Below, piece by piece: positions 32,807 to 44,614 of a stretch of 64,000 nt of DNA. The translations under genes were made by a program, and so were the position numbers. The first letter of the stretch is position 1. Each line of letters opens with the position of its first letter. Source of the DNA: Sphingomonas sp. HMP9 (lineage in GTDB: Bacteria; Pseudomonadota; Alphaproteobacteria; Sphingomonadales; Sphingomonadaceae); assembly GCF_013374115.1 (NCBI RefSeq), contig NZ_AP022673.1, positions 186,001-250,000 of the forward strand, given 5' to 3'. The notes below the pieces were generated by a model. It saw only the letters and a program-made list of their open reading frames with translations. It searched no databases and was not told the origin of the DNA.

Positions 32807-33691
32807 TCAAGCCGGCGCCATCACCCGGATGATCCCCGCTGCCACCTTCGCCGTCACCGGGGTCTTCGCCAGCACCTCGCCGTCGATCGAAATCGGCAGC
32901 GGGGGGATGGTGTTGATCTTCAGGCTCTTGCCCCGAAAATCGCGCACCTTCTCGTGCCGCGACTCGAGCCGGAACACGCTGGAGACCCAGTTCTGCACCA
33001 GCCGGCGCTTCACGTGACCCATCACCGCCTGCACGACGATCTCGCCCGAATCGACTGCCGCCGCGTCGACCAGTTCGGTGCCGCCATGATAGGGCCCGTT
33101 CGAGATCCGTACCTCGACGACGCGGATCTTCACCGCGGTGGGCCCTTCGCCGACGATCAGCGTGAACGGGCGGAAACGGAGATATTGATAGGCCGCCCAG
33201 GTCAGATAGCCGACCTTGCCGAAGACCTTCTTGAGGCCGTGTGGGACCGTCTCGGCGATCTTCGGGCTGATGCCCATCGCCGCGCAGTTCGCGAAATAAT
33301 CGCCGTCGATCATGCCGAGATCGATGCGGCGCGGCTTGCCGGTGCGGATGACCTCGACCGCGCCTTCGATGTTCAGCGGAATGCCGAGCGTGCGGGCAAA
33401 GCTGTTGGCGGTGCCGAGCGGGAGCACGCCGAGGATCACGTCATGCCCGACCATCAGGTCGACGAGCCCGCTGACCGTGCCGTCGCCGCCGCCGAGGATC
33501 AGCAGGTCGGGCTTCTTGGCCAGCGCGCGCAGGACGGTCGCCTCAAGCTCGTCGGGATTCTCGACGGCGTGCGCATCGACATCGTAGGGCAGCCCCGACA
33601 TCGCCGCGCAGGCGCGCTTGAACATCGCCTGTCCTTTGCGCGACTTGGCGTTGACGACGAGCGCGGCGGAGGTGATCGTATCGTTCGGCAT
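32807..33691 (-). CDS. Diacylglycerol/lipid kinase family protein
   Basis: The 294-residue cytoplasmic enzyme has the DAGK catalytic fold. Motifs are SAALVVNAKSRKGQ near the start, the nucleotide-binding LLILGGGDGTVSG, and LGTANSFARTLGIP, with DLGMIDGDYFANCAAMGISP later. Family members phosphorylate lipid hydroxyls such as diacylglycerol or sphingoid/ceramide lipids. The lipid substrate here is not clear, although sphingomonads are rich in sphingolipids. The start MPNDTI is chosen because the longer frame runs antisense toward the hemB start. It is divergent from hemB. Confidence 0.87.
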   Translation of the reverse strand: MPNDTITSAALVVNAKSRKGQAMFKRACAAMSGLPYDVDAHAVENPDELEATVLRALAKKPDLLILGGGDGTVSGLVDLMVGHDVILGVLPLGTANSFARTLGIPLNIEGAVEVIRTGKPRRIDLGMIDGDYFANCAAMGISPKIAETVPHGLKKVFGKVGYLTWAAYQYLRFRPFTLIVGEGPTAVKIRVVEVRISNGPYHGGTELVDAAAVDSGEIVVQAVMGHVKRRLVQNWVSSVFRLESRHEKVRDFRGKSLKINTIPPLPISIDGEVLAKTPVTAKVAAGIIRVMAPA

Positions 33692-33782
33692 GAGCACCCC
33701 AACGCACGGAATGCGGTTTCGCACCCGTAACGCTCGACCCGTAACGCTTGATTGGCCCGCGCGCATCACGCAAAGCCCGCGC

Positions 33783-34775
33783 ATGACCGCAAGCTATCCC
33801 GCGCTTCGCCTCCGTCGCACCCGCGCCTCCGCCTGGAGCCGCCGCCTCCATGCCGAGACCGTGCTGACTCCCGCCGACCTGATCTGGCCGCTGTTCGTGG
33901 CCGAGGGGGAGGGGATTGAGCAACCGATCGCCAGCCTGCCCGGCGTCTCGCGCTGGTCGGTCGACGGGATCGTCGCGCGCGGTCGCGAGGCGCGCGACCT
34001 CGGCATCCCGTGCATCGCGCTGTTCCCCTACACGCAACCCGAACGCCGCACCGACGACGGGCGCGAGGCGTTGAACCCGGACAATCTGATGTGCCAGGCA
34101 ATCCGCGCGCTCAAGGACGCGGTGCCAGAGGTCGGCGTGCTGACCGACGTTGCGCTCGATCCCTATACTAGCCACGGCCATGACGGGCTGGTCGACGCGG
34201 CGGGCTATGTCGTCAACGACACGACCGCCGAGATGCTCGTCGCGCAGGCGCTGAACCAGGCGAATGCGGGCGCGGACATCATCGCGCCGTCGGACATGAT
34301 GGATGGCCGGATCGGCATGATCCGCAGCGCGCTGGAGGCGGACTCGCACCACAATGTCCAGATCATGTCCTACGCCGCCAAATATGCCAGCGCGTTCTAC
34401 GGCCCGTTCCGCGATGCGGTCGGCAGCCGCGGGCTGCTCAAGGGCGACAAGAAGACGTACCAGATGGACAACGCCAACGCCGAGGAAGCCCTTCGCGAGG
34501 TCGCGATGGACCTGGCGGAGGGCGCCGACACGGTGATGGTCAAGCCGGGGCTGCCCTATCTCGACATCATCGTCCGCGTGCGCCAGGCGTTCGAGGTGCC
34601 CGTGTTCGCGTACCAGGTGTCGGGCGAATACGCGATGATCGAGGCCGCGGTCGCCGCAGGGGCGGCCGAGCGCGACGTCATGGTGCTGGAGACGCTGATG
34701 TCGTTCAAGCGCGCGGGTTGCTCGGGCGTGCTGACCTATCACGCGGCGCATGCGGCCAAACTGCTCGGCGGATGA
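33783..34775 (+). CDS. hemB: Delta-aminolevulinic acid dehydratase (porphobilinogen synthase)
   Basis: HemB condenses two 5-aminolevulinate molecules to porphobilinogen in heme synthesis. In the 330-residue product the Schiff-base lysines are Lys200 (MSYAAKYASAFYGPF) and Lys254 (VMVKPGLPYLD). The metal loop reads DVALDPYTSHGHDG, with Asp in place of the zinc-binding cysteines. This is the Mg-type enzyme known from alphaproteobacteria and Pseudomonas. Start MTASYPALRL is supported by family length. It overlaps the following GNAT gene by 4 bp. Confidence 0.97.
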   Translation: MTASYPALRLRRTRASAWSRRLHAETVLTPADLIWPLFVAEGEGIEQPIASLPGVSRWSVDGIVARGREARDLGIPCIALFPYTQPERRTDDGREALNPDNLMCQAIRALKDAVPEVGVLTDVALDPYTSHGHDGLVDAAGYVVNDTTAEMLVAQALNQANAGADIIAPSDMMDGRIGMIRSALEADSHHNVQIMSYAAKYASAFYGPFRDAVGSRGLLKGDKKTYQMDNANAEEALREVAMDLAEGADTVMVKPGLPYLDIIVRVRQAFEVPVFAYQVSGEYAMIEAAVAAGAAERDVMVLETLMSFKRAGCSGVLTYHAAHAAKLLGG

Positions 34776-35311
34776 TCGAGACCGAGCGGCTGACCTTGCG
34801 CGGCTGGCGCGACGACGATGCCGCCGCGCATCACGCGATGTGCGCCGATCCGGCAGTAATGGCCTATCTCGGGCCGCCGCCCTCGCTCGCCGAGTCGGCG
34901 GCGGTGGTGGCACGTCAGACCGCGATCCTCGCCGACTATGGCGCGTTCTTCTGGGCGCTCGAACGGCGCGATACCGGTGCCTTTATCGGCTGGTGCGGGA
35001 TCAAGCCCGGGCCGGTCGGTACGCCGATCGAAGACAAGCCCGAGATCGGCTGGAGCCTGGTCCGCGACGCGTGGGGGCAGGGGTACGCGCGCGAAGCCGC
35101 CGAGGCGGCGCTGAGTTGGGGCTGGGCTCGGCTCGACCTGCCGACGATCTGGGCGATCACCGTGGCCGCCAACCGGTCGAGCCGGACGCTCATGGAACGG
35201 CTCGGCATGAGCCGCGTGGTCGACGGCGATTTCGATCATCCCAAGCTCGCCGAAGACGATCCTCTCCGCCGCCACATCCTCTACCGGATCGACCGTCCCG
35301 CCTATGTCTGA
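34772..35311 (+). CDS. GNAT-family N-acetyltransferase
   Basis: The 179-residue protein resembles RimJ/RimL-type acetyltransferases: METERLTLRGW-like opening (IETERLTLRGW), PEIGWSLVRDAWGQGYAREAAEAAL with the acetyl-CoA pyrophosphate-binding loop, and the later VAANRSSRTLMERLGM motif. The acceptor is unknown. It starts within the hemB stop (ATGA) and overlaps the next gene by 8 bp, so the three are co-translated. Confidence 0.9.
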   Translation: MIETERLTLRGWRDDDAAAHHAMCADPAVMAYLGPPPSLAESAAVVARQTAILADYGAFFWALERRDTGAFIGWCGIKPGPVGTPIEDKPEIGWSLVRDAWGQGYAREAAEAALSWGWARLDLPTIWAITVAANRSSRTLMERLGMSRVVDGDFDHPKLAEDDPLRRHILYRIDRPAYV

Positions 35312-37544
35312 GAACCATTTGGGCGAGCATCGTCCGTTGATGGCACGCTGGTGCCGGACGATGTTCGTCGCGACGATCCTGACGGGATCATTCCTGCTGT
35401 TCCTCGTCCAGCCGATGGTCGCGCGGATGGCGTTGCCGCGGCTGGGCGGGGCGCCGGCTGTGTGGAACTCGGCGATGCTGGTGTACCAGGCGCTGCTGCT
35501 CGCGGGCTATGCCTATGCGCATTGGCTCGGGCGCGTTCGGCCGCGGGCGCAGGCGGCGATCCACCTCGGCGTGCTGATCGTCGCGGCCCTGTGGCTGCCG
35601 ATCGGCCTGATCGCAATGGACCTGCCGGCGGATGCGCTGCCCGCGCTCTGGGTGCCGTGGCTGCTCGGGCTGTCGATCGGGCCGTTGTTCTTTGCAGTGT
35701 CCGCGCAGGCGCCGCTGATCCAGCGCTGGTTCAGCGCGGCGAGCGGCGGCGGCGACCCCTATGCGCTGTATGCCGCCTCCAACCTCGGCAGTTTCGCCGG
35801 GCTGATCGCCTACCCGCTGCTGGTCGAGCCGCTGATGGCGGTGCATGGCCAGAGCCTGTTGTGGAGCGGCGGGTATCTGCTGCTGATCCTGTTGGTGCTC
35901 GCGTGCGCCACGCGCCTGCCCAAGACCGCGGCGGTCGACCATGTCGCCGCGACCAGCCCGCCGCCAAGCGCCAGGCGGATCGCGCACTGGATCGCGCTGG
36001 CGCTGGTGCCGTCGGGGATGATGCTGGCGACCTCGACCTATATCACCACCGATATCGTCGCGATGCCGCTGCTGTGGGTGATCCCGCTCGGGTTGTACCT
36101 GCTGAGCTTCAGCGTGGCGTTCGCGAACGATCGCTGGCTCGCCGACGTGCTGACGCGGATCGCGCCGATCACGATCCTGCTGTTCGGCGGGATCATCATG
36201 GGTGGGGTCAACGAGCGGCCGTTCTTCAGCGCGGGGATCGCGCTGGTGCTGCTGTTCATGATCTCGGTCGCACTCCATACCGCGCTGTATCGCAAGCGAC
36301 CGGCGCCCGATCGGCTGACCGGCTTCTATCTCGCAATGTCGGCGGGCGGTGCGCTCGGCGGAGTGTTCGCCGCGCTGGTGGCTCCAGTGGTGTTCGACTG
36401 GACGTACGAATATCCGCTGCTGATCCTGGCGGCGGGCGCGCTGGTGCCGCAATTCTATCTGTTCGGACGGTTCCGCGCGCTGTGGAGCGGCAAGGGACCT
36501 GCGAAACACGTCGCGTTGCTGGGGATCGTCACCGCGATCCTCGTCCTCACCGGGCTCAGGGTCGGCAATCCGGATGGCGTGTTCGGCGACAGCCGCCAAG
36601 GCCTCGATTTCCTCGTGATTGCCGCGATGGGGTCCGTCGCGATCGGTGCGCGGCGGCCGTATCTGGTCGTACTGGCGGGGGCGCTGGTGCTGTTCGGTGG
36701 GTATCGATCGCTCGAGTTCTCGCTGGACCCGGGGGCGCGGGTGCGGAGCTATTTCGGCGTCTATACCGTGCGCGACACGCCGGGGCCGAATGGCGGCGTT
36801 CGCGAGCTGGATCACGGGACGACGGTGCACGACATCCAGTTACGTGGGTCACCCGAGCGCGAGCGGACGCCGACGACCTATTACGCAGCTGGATCCGGCG
36901 TCGGGCAGGCCATGCTCGCCGCGCCCAGGCTGTACGGTCCGCAGGCGCGGATCGGCGTCGTCGGGCTCGGGACGGGGACGCTGTCGTGCTACGCGCGAGC
37001 GGGCCAGCGCTGGCGGTTCTACGAGATCGACCCGGCGGTGGTGCGGATCGCGCGCGATACGGGGCAGTTCACCTATCTGTCGCGCTGCCTGCCCGGATCC
37101 GAGATCCGGATGGGCGATGCCCGGATAGCGCTGGCGCACGATGCGCCCGACAGCCTCGATTTGCTCGCGCTCGACGCGTTCTCGTCGGATTCGGTGCCGA
37201 TGCACCTGATGACGCGCGAAGCGTTCGCGACCTATGGCCGAGTCTTGTCGCCGGGCGGCCTGCTGCTGGTGCATATCTCCAACCGCTTCATCGACCTGGA
37301 GCCGGTGATCGCAGCGGCGGCGCGAGAGGGCGGGTGGACTACGGTCGAACTGAAATACCGTCCGTCGAGCCAGCTGGTCGACCGTGCATCGGCGTCAGAC
37401 TGGGTGGCGTTGTCGCGCGATCCGCGCGCGATCGCGGCGTTGCGGTCGGGGGATCCCGATTGGGCGCCGTTGGTGCCGCGCAAGGGCTTCGGCGTATGGA
37501 CCGACGATTACTCGACGGTCCTGCCGTTGTTGAATGGGTTCTAG
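35304..37544 (+). CDS. Membrane-fused spermidine-synthase-like protein
   Basis: The 746-residue protein joins an N-terminal membrane region of about 11-12 helices (residues 15-475) to a C-terminal methyltransferase-fold domain resembling spermidine synthase. This domain has GVVGLGTGTLSCYARAGQ, RFYEIDPAVVRIAR, and LDLLALDAFSSDSVPMHLMT. Such fused MFS-like/spermidine synthase proteins are widespread, but their substrate is not established. The GxG and Glu/Asp nucleotide-site residues are intact. It overlaps the GNAT gene by 8 bp and is followed by a family E repeat. Confidence 0.88.
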   Translation: MSENHLGEHRPLMARWCRTMFVATILTGSFLLFLVQPMVARMALPRLGGAPAVWNSAMLVYQALLLAGYAYAHWLGRVRPRAQAAIHLGVLIVAALWLPIGLIAMDLPADALPALWVPWLLGLSIGPLFFAVSAQAPLIQRWFSAASGGGDPYALYAASNLGSFAGLIAYPLLVEPLMAVHGQSLLWSGGYLLLILLVLACATRLPKTAAVDHVAATSPPPSARRIAHWIALALVPSGMMLATSTYITTDIVAMPLLWVIPLGLYLLSFSVAFANDRWLADVLTRIAPITILLFGGIIMGGVNERPFFSAGIALVLLFMISVALHTALYRKRPAPDRLTGFYLAMSAGGALGGVFAALVAPVVFDWTYEYPLLILAAGALVPQFYLFGRFRALWSGKGPAKHVALLGIVTAILVLTGLRVGNPDGVFGDSRQGLDFLVIAAMGSVAIGARRPYLVVLAGALVLFGGYRSLEFSLDPGARVRSYFGVYTVRDTPGPNGGVRELDHGTTVHDIQLRGSPERERTPTTYYAAGSGVGQAMLAAPRLYGPQARIGVVGLGTGTLSCYARAGQRWRFYEIDPAVVRIARDTGQFTYLSRCLPGSEIRMGDARIALAHDAPDSLDLLALDAFSSDSVPMHLMTREAFATYGRVLSPGGLLLVHISNRFIDLEPVIAAAAREGGWTTVELKYRPSSQLVDRASASDWVALSRDPRAIAALRSGDPDWAPLVPRKGFGVWTDDYSTVLPLLNGF

Positions 37545-37550
37545 CCGTTC

Positions 37551-37676
37551 GATCCTTCCCCCGGCGGGGAGGGGGCACCGCAGGTGGCGGAGGGGGGAGG
37601 ACACGCAACCGATCCTGGCGCTTACCTCCCCCTCCGTCTGGCAAGTGCCAGCCACCTCCCCCTGGCGGGGGAGGAT
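37551..37676. repeat. Dispersed inverted repeat, family E, copy 3
   Basis: Carries tctggcaagtgccagccacc and the cctccccctggcgggggagg arm exactly as in copy 2. It sits between convergent genes. Confidence 0.82.
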
Positions 37677-37686
37677 TGCGGATGGC

Positions 37687-38196
37687 TCAAGCAGCCGGAA
37701 GGCTTGCCTGGATGCGCGCGATCGTGGCGCCCTGGCGATCATTCTCGGCCTGCGCCTTGTCGCGGATCGCGGCCAGCGCGGGGTAATCGGCTTGCAGCGT
37801 TGCGGCGCGATCGGTGGCGTGCTGTTCGATGTCGGTGACCAGCGCCGACGATTGCGCGCGCCAGTCGTCGAGCCCGGCCAGCGCGGTCTGCGCGGCGAGC
37901 CACGCATCGCTGCCGACCGCGGCGCCGCGGGCCGTCCGTGCGAGTGCATCGGCCCTGGCCGCATCGCGCGTGAACCCGGTGCTGATCGCATCGAGCCTGC
38001 CCGCGATCGTCCGGATATCCGCGTCGAGCGCCGGATCGGGCGTCGCCACCACCGTCTTCACCTCAGGCTCGGCGAATCCCAGCTTCTCGACGGGCCGTAG
38101 ACCGAGCGACGGATAGGCGGTGGTATCCTTGCTGCACGCCGACACCGCGAGCACGGCAATGAGCGACAGCGATCGAAGCGAGGAGGCGCGTTTCAT
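37687..38196 (-). CDS. Small lipoprotein, unknown function
   Basis: The 169-residue product has a lipoprotein signal with lipobox VSAC (Cys21). The mature part is Ala/Asp-rich and predicted largely helical, from about residue 57 to the end, in heptad-like order, suggesting a coiled coil in the periplasm. No family is recognised. The start MKRASSLRS is chosen because it gives a proper signal peptide. It points toward a family E repeat and away from the tRNA-Arg pair. Confidence 0.72.
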   Translation of the reverse strand: MKRASSLRSLSLIAVLAVSACSKDTTAYPSLGLRPVEKLGFAEPEVKTVVATPDPALDADIRTIAGRLDAISTGFTRDAARADALARTARGAAVGSDAWLAAQTALAGLDDWRAQSSALVTDIEQHATDRAATLQADYPALAAIRDKAQAENDRQGATIARIQASLPAA

Positions 38197-38290
38197 GCCT
38201 GCCGCTCTATGCGTCCGCGTCGTTCGACACAACTTTATCGCGGCAAACCCTTGCGCCCCGGAAAATGCCTGCTATCAGCGCCCCTCCAGT

Positions 38291-38367
38291 GCACCCATAG
38301 CTCAGCTGGATAGAGCATCAGACTACGAATCTGAGGGTCGGGCGTTCGAATCGCTCTGGGTGCACCA
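38291..38367 (+). tRNA. tRNA-Arg (anticodon ACG), copy 1
   Basis: This 77-nt cloverleaf has CCA encoded. Acceptor GCACCCA pairs with TGGGTGC, anticodon stem CAGAC/ATCTG region encloses loop CTACGAA with anticodon ACG, and T-loop TTCGAAT is standard. A34 is normally deaminated to inosine to read CGU, CGC and CGA. Confidence 0.98.
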
Positions 38368-38416
38368 GGATTTTCCGCTTCATAGCGGCGCTGCTGAGCC
38401 ATCATGGCAAGGCGAT

Positions 38417-38493
38417 GCACCCATAGCTCAGCTGGATAGAGCATCAGACTACGAATCTGAGGGTCGGGCGTTCGAATCGCTCTGGGTGCACCA
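38417..38493 (+). tRNA. tRNA-Arg (anticodon ACG), copy 2
   Basis: Identical over all 77 nt to the first copy, 49 bp downstream. The spacer is unrelated to the upstream flank, so only the tRNA itself is repeated. Confidence 0.98.
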
Positions 38494-38501
38494 TTCTTCC
38501 A

Positions 38502-39482
38502 TCATCGGGCGTCGAGCCAGCGGGCGATGCGGTCCAGCAGCCGGTTGGTCGCGTCCATTCGCCCGCCCATCTGCAGGAACGCGTGGATCATGCCGTCGAA
38601 CCGGTCATGGTCGACGGCGACGCCGGCGTCGCGGAGACGCTGGCCATATGCCTCACCCTCGTCGCGCAGGGGATCGTTCTCGCAGGTTATGAGCAGGGTC
38701 GGGGGCAAAGTGGCAAGGTCGTCTGCCAGGACAGGCGACGTGCGCGGATCGGCGCGGTCTGCGTCTGAAGCGAGATACAGGTCGATCTGCCGCTCGAGCG
38801 ATTGCGCGTCGATGATGTTGCCAGTCTCGCTACGGCGCGACGGGTAGGCGGCATGGCGGCGCAGGTCGGTGTTCGGGTAGAGCAGGATCTGGCCGTGTAG
38901 CGCAGGTCCATTTTCGGATGCTGCGCGGGCGGTGAGCGCCGTGGCGAGCGTACCGCCTATACTGTCTCCCGATATGACGACGCGCGACAGGTCGATCTCT
39001 TGCGCGTCGGCGTGTCCGGTCAGGCCCAGCAACGCCGTCCAACAATCGTCGAGTTGCGCGGGGAAGCGGTGTTTGGGCGCCAGGCGGTAGGATGGTGCGG
39101 CGACCAGCCACCCGGTTCGGTTCGCCAGCGCGCGCAGGGCCGGATCGTGTCCGTCGATCGACCCCGCGATCGCGCCGCCGCCGTGGATATGCAGCAGGAG
39201 CGGCAACGGGCCGGGTTTCGGGCGATAGAGGCGGACGGTCAGCGGACCGGACTCGGAGGGCATCAGGAGATGCGTGATCGCATGGACCGGTTCCGGATCG
39301 CCGGAGAAGGTCTTCAAGAGCGCCGTCTGGTAGCGGAAGTCAGCCAGCCACCGCGCATCGTCGGCGTTCGGATCGACGTCGGGCGCGAGTGCCGTGATCG
39401 TGTCGAGTATCGTTCGAGCCTGTGGATCCACCCGCGCATCTCCTTCGCGGATCGGACGTCCGGAGGCTGCGACCGGTTCCAT
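38502..39482 (-). CDS. Alpha/beta hydrolase of the hormone-sensitive lipase family
   Basis: The 326-residue soluble esterase-like protein has the HSL oxyanion motif HGGGAIAGS, nucleophile box GDSIGG (Ser in G-D-S-x-G-G), acid region LLITCENDPLRDEG and catalytic His in GMIHAFLQMGG. The natural substrate is unknown. The start MEPVAAS overlaps nothing, and the divergent hydrolase gene begins 68 bp away. The gene ends 8 bp from the second tRNA-Arg. Confidence 0.92.
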   Translation of the reverse strand: MEPVAASGRPIREGDARVDPQARTILDTITALAPDVDPNADDARWLADFRYQTALLKTFSGDPEPVHAITHLLMPSESGPLTVRLYRPKPGPLPLLLHIHGGGAIAGSIDGHDPALRALANRTGWLVAAPSYRLAPKHRFPAQLDDCWTALLGLTGHADAQEIDLSRVVISGDSIGGTLATALTARAASENGPALHGQILLYPNTDLRRHAAYPSRRSETGNIIDAQSLERQIDLYLASDADRADPRTSPVLADDLATLPPTLLITCENDPLRDEGEAYGQRLRDAGVAVDHDRFDGMIHAFLQMGGRMDATNRLLDRIARWLDAR

Positions 39483-39550
39483 GGATTACGCGGCTGCGAC
39501 TTTGGACAAGGCCGGGCGTTCAGCGCACTATGGAATCGAAGGAGATTGCG

Positions 39551-40498
39551 ATGAGTCGGACGGGCAAGGGATTGATCGGCGGGGCGCTGCTGGCGGCGGT
39601 ATCGGGGATCGGGCTGTCGCTCTATTCGAGCCGGATCGCGCGTCGTGCCGAGGAACTGGTGCCGGCGGAGGGACGCTTTCTCGACGTCGCGGGGGCACGA
39701 CTGCATTATATCGACGTCGGCAGCGGGCCGACGATCGTCATGGTCCACGGCCTTGGCGGGCAGTTGCGCAATTTCAGCTATGCGCTCGTCGACCTGCTGA
39801 AGGACGACTATCGCGTGATCGTCGTCGACCGGCCGGGCTCGGGCTATTCGACCGCCACCGGGGCCATGCCGGGGATCATCGGGCAGGGCGCGATCATCGC
39901 CGACTTCATCCAGAAACTCGGGCTCGATCGACCGTTGCTGGTCGGGCATTCGCTGGGCGGTGCGCTCAGCCTGGCGGTCGGGCTCGACCATCCGCACCTG
40001 GTTCGCGCGCTCGCGCTGATCGCGCCACTGACGCGGCCGCTGGAGCAGGTGCCCGAGAGCTTCCGTGGGCTTGCCCGCATCCCCTCGGGCGCGCGTCTGG
40101 CGTTCGCGCAGGTGCTCGGCACACCGCTGAGCCGGTTAACCGCGAAGAAGACGCTCGAAGGCGTGTTTGCGCCCGAGGCGGTGCCGGATGATTTCGTGAC
40201 GAGGGGCGGCGGCGCACTGTCGGCACGGCCGATCGCGATCGCGGCGGCGGCGGCGGATCTCGCCGGGGCGAATGACGACGTGGCGGCGATGGTCGACCGG
40301 TATGCGGAGATCGGCGTGCCGGTGCGGATTCTGTTCGGGCGGCAGGATGCGATCCTCGATCCGGCCTGGAACGGTCACCGGACGGCGGCTGCTATTCCAG
40401 GCGCCACGATCGACACGATCGAGGGCGGGCACATGATCCCGATCACTGCGCCTGAGGCGTGTGCGCGGTTCGTGCGGGCTGCGTTTGCGGCTGGGTGA
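39551..40498 (+). CDS. Alpha/beta fold hydrolase, membrane-anchored
   Basis: The 315-residue protein has a hydrophobic N-terminal segment (residues 8-26) that likely anchors it. A canonical hydrolase core follows: oxyanion region VMVHGLGGQLRNFSYAL, nucleophile VGHSLGGAL, acid in FGRQDAILD and His in EGGHMIPI. AAGGAG lies 7 nt before the ATG. The substrate is not known. It is divergent from the HSL-family hydrolase. Confidence 0.92.
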   Translation: MSRTGKGLIGGALLAAVSGIGLSLYSSRIARRAEELVPAEGRFLDVAGARLHYIDVGSGPTIVMVHGLGGQLRNFSYALVDLLKDDYRVIVVDRPGSGYSTATGAMPGIIGQGAIIADFIQKLGLDRPLLVGHSLGGALSLAVGLDHPHLVRALALIAPLTRPLEQVPESFRGLARIPSGARLAFAQVLGTPLSRLTAKKTLEGVFAPEAVPDDFVTRGGGALSARPIAIAAAAADLAGANDDVAAMVDRYAEIGVPVRILFGRQDAILDPAWNGHRTAAAIPGATIDTIEGGHMIPITAPEACARFVRAAFAAG

Positions 40499-40533
40499 GG
40501 CTCGGAACGCGGAGATCACTCACGAGGTAGCTC

Positions 40534-40637
40534 TACCCCTGCGAAGGCCGGGGCCCAATTGGAAAGGTGGGCGTAATCGAGGGGGTCGCTCCGTCAGCTA
40601 CCGCCCCCATTTGGGCCCCGGCCTTCGCCGGGGAGGT
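40534..40637. repeat. Dispersed inverted repeat, family A
   Basis: Arms cgaaggccggggcccaattgg-like (left) and gggccccggccttcgccggg (right). The element starts 36 bp after the hydrolase stop and is paired with a family B palindrome downstream. Confidence 0.85.
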
Positions 40638-40746
40638 GGCTTTGTGGGAGGTGACGGACGCACCTGACGGTTGGATTGCGGTGAATTGCAACTGCGCAAC
40701 CTGAGGCGACGCAGTTAGTCAATCGAGCGCCATCTCCCATCGCCTT

Positions 40747-40799
40747 GTTCTCCCGCGAAGGCGGGAGCCCAGACTGGGCTCCCGCCTTCGCGGGAGAAC
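40747..40799. repeat. Perfect 53-nt palindrome, family B
   Basis: Two perfectly complementary 26-nt arms flank a single A. The arms begin gttctcccgcgaaggcggga. It would form a very stable hairpin in RNA from either strand. It lies between the convergent hydrolase and DUF952 genes and could end both transcripts. Confidence 0.9.
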
Positions 40800-40815
40800 A
40801 CGTTATGCGTGGGGC

Positions 40816-41162
40816 TCAGCCCGCGACGGGAAGCTTCACCTTGCCATCGTCATCACGCTCCAAAGCGCCGTACGACAACACGACCTCCAGCAGCAGCGGA
40901 CCACCGTAGATATGCGGGAACAGCTGCCCGCCCCGCGACTCTTCCCACGTCACGTCGTCGCCGAGCGCTTCGAGATCGATCGCCGCGACGTGCAAATCCG
41001 ACTGACCGGCGAAATGCTTGTCGACCGTCTCCGTCAGCTGCTCGGCCGTCGACAAATGGATATAGCCATCGGCCAGATCGACCGGCGCGCCGGCAAAGCT
41101 GCCGCTTTCGAGCGTCGCCAGCTGCTCGCCGGTCAAGACCTTATAGGCGATCGGATCGCGGC

Positions 41163-41166
<4 letters not shown>
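40816..41166 (-). CDS. DUF952 family protein
   Basis: The 116-residue protein matches DUF952: IAYKVLTGEQLATLE, then DLADGYIHLSTAEQLTETVDKHF, and LFPHIYGGPLLLEVV. Members have a compact fold related to ADP-ribosyltransferase-like proteins, but no activity is assigned. The start ATG overlaps the gyrA stop by 4 bp, so it is translated with gyrA. Confidence 0.9.
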
Positions 41167-43958
<2,792 letters not shown>

Positions 43959-44093
43959 ATCTGAACGCTTTCCGGTTGTGTCGGTATGATGACACACCTT
44001 AGCCGAGGGGCGTACGCCTTACTACCCCCGCGCACGCGTACGCACGCGCTTACGTACGAGGGGGGGAGAAGGGTTTCATCGCTAATTCAGGGG

Positions 44094-44372
44094 TTATTTG
44101 CAGGCGGCCTTGGTCTTGTTGCCGGCGAGCGAGCAATTGTACGTGACGGTCTTCCCGTTCACGAGCTTGGCGGTGACCATGCGACCCTTGGCGACGGTCG
44201 TCGTGCGCTTGGCGACCTTGGTGTTGCCCATCGGCGTGGTGGTTTTGGTCGTCGTCGTGTGCGTTGCGACAGTCTTGGGCTGCACGGTCTTGGCTTGCGT
44301 CGCGGCGATCGCGGCGGTGCCGGACAGGAGCGCGCCGCCGGCGAGAATTGCGAGGGGGAGGGACTTCTTCAT
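44094..44372 (-). CDS. Small secreted Thr/Lys-rich protein
   Basis: The 92-residue product has a signal peptide (MKKSLPLAILAGGALLSGTAAIA), then a Thr-rich basic segment (THTTTTKTTTPMG) and a short C-terminal part with two cysteines (YNCSLAGNKTKAACK). GAGAGGAT lies shortly upstream of the ATG. No family is recognised. It is probably periplasmic or cell-surface. It lies upstream of gyrA on the same strand but seems independent. Confidence 0.7.
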   Translation of the reverse strand: MKKSLPLAILAGGALLSGTAAIAATQAKTVQPKTVATHTTTTKTTTPMGNTKVAKRTTTVAKGRMVTAKLVNGKTVTYNCSLAGNKTKAACK

Positions 44373-44496
44373 GCGGGTATCCTCTCGTTTCGGCCTTGGT
44401 GGACGATGCGCAGAGAATGGGCGCGGGGACCTGACCGGAGAGTGGCAGCGCGGTGAAATCCGCGTCATCCGCGGGGAGGGGGGGCTGTCATCACCT

Positions 44497-44592
44497 CGTC
44501 ATTCCCGCGGAGGCGGGAACCCATAATGGAGAAACTCGCGGTGCGATCGCTGCCGTCCGAGCGTATGGATCCCCGCCTGCGCGGGGATGACG
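44497..44592. repeat. Dispersed inverted repeat with cgtcattcccgcggaggcgg arm
   Basis: Left arm cgtcattcccgcggaggcgg and right arm ccccgcctgcgcggggatga are imperfect inverses around about 55 nt. Typical REP-pair layout. Confidence 0.65.
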
Positions 44593-44614
44593 ATGGGGTG
44601 ACGTGACCATTTCA

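Noticed and set aside
38120..38692. Open frame with an internally repeated peptide across the tRNA-Arg genes
   Set aside because: The repeated PIAQLDRASDYESEG peptide is a translation of the tRNA sequence itself, a well-known annotation artefact.
43981..44093. Promoter-proximal region of gyrA with repeated acgcgtacg motifs
   Set aside because: The short cgcgtacgcacgcgcttacg stretch is suggestive, but too little is present to call an operator or repeat array.
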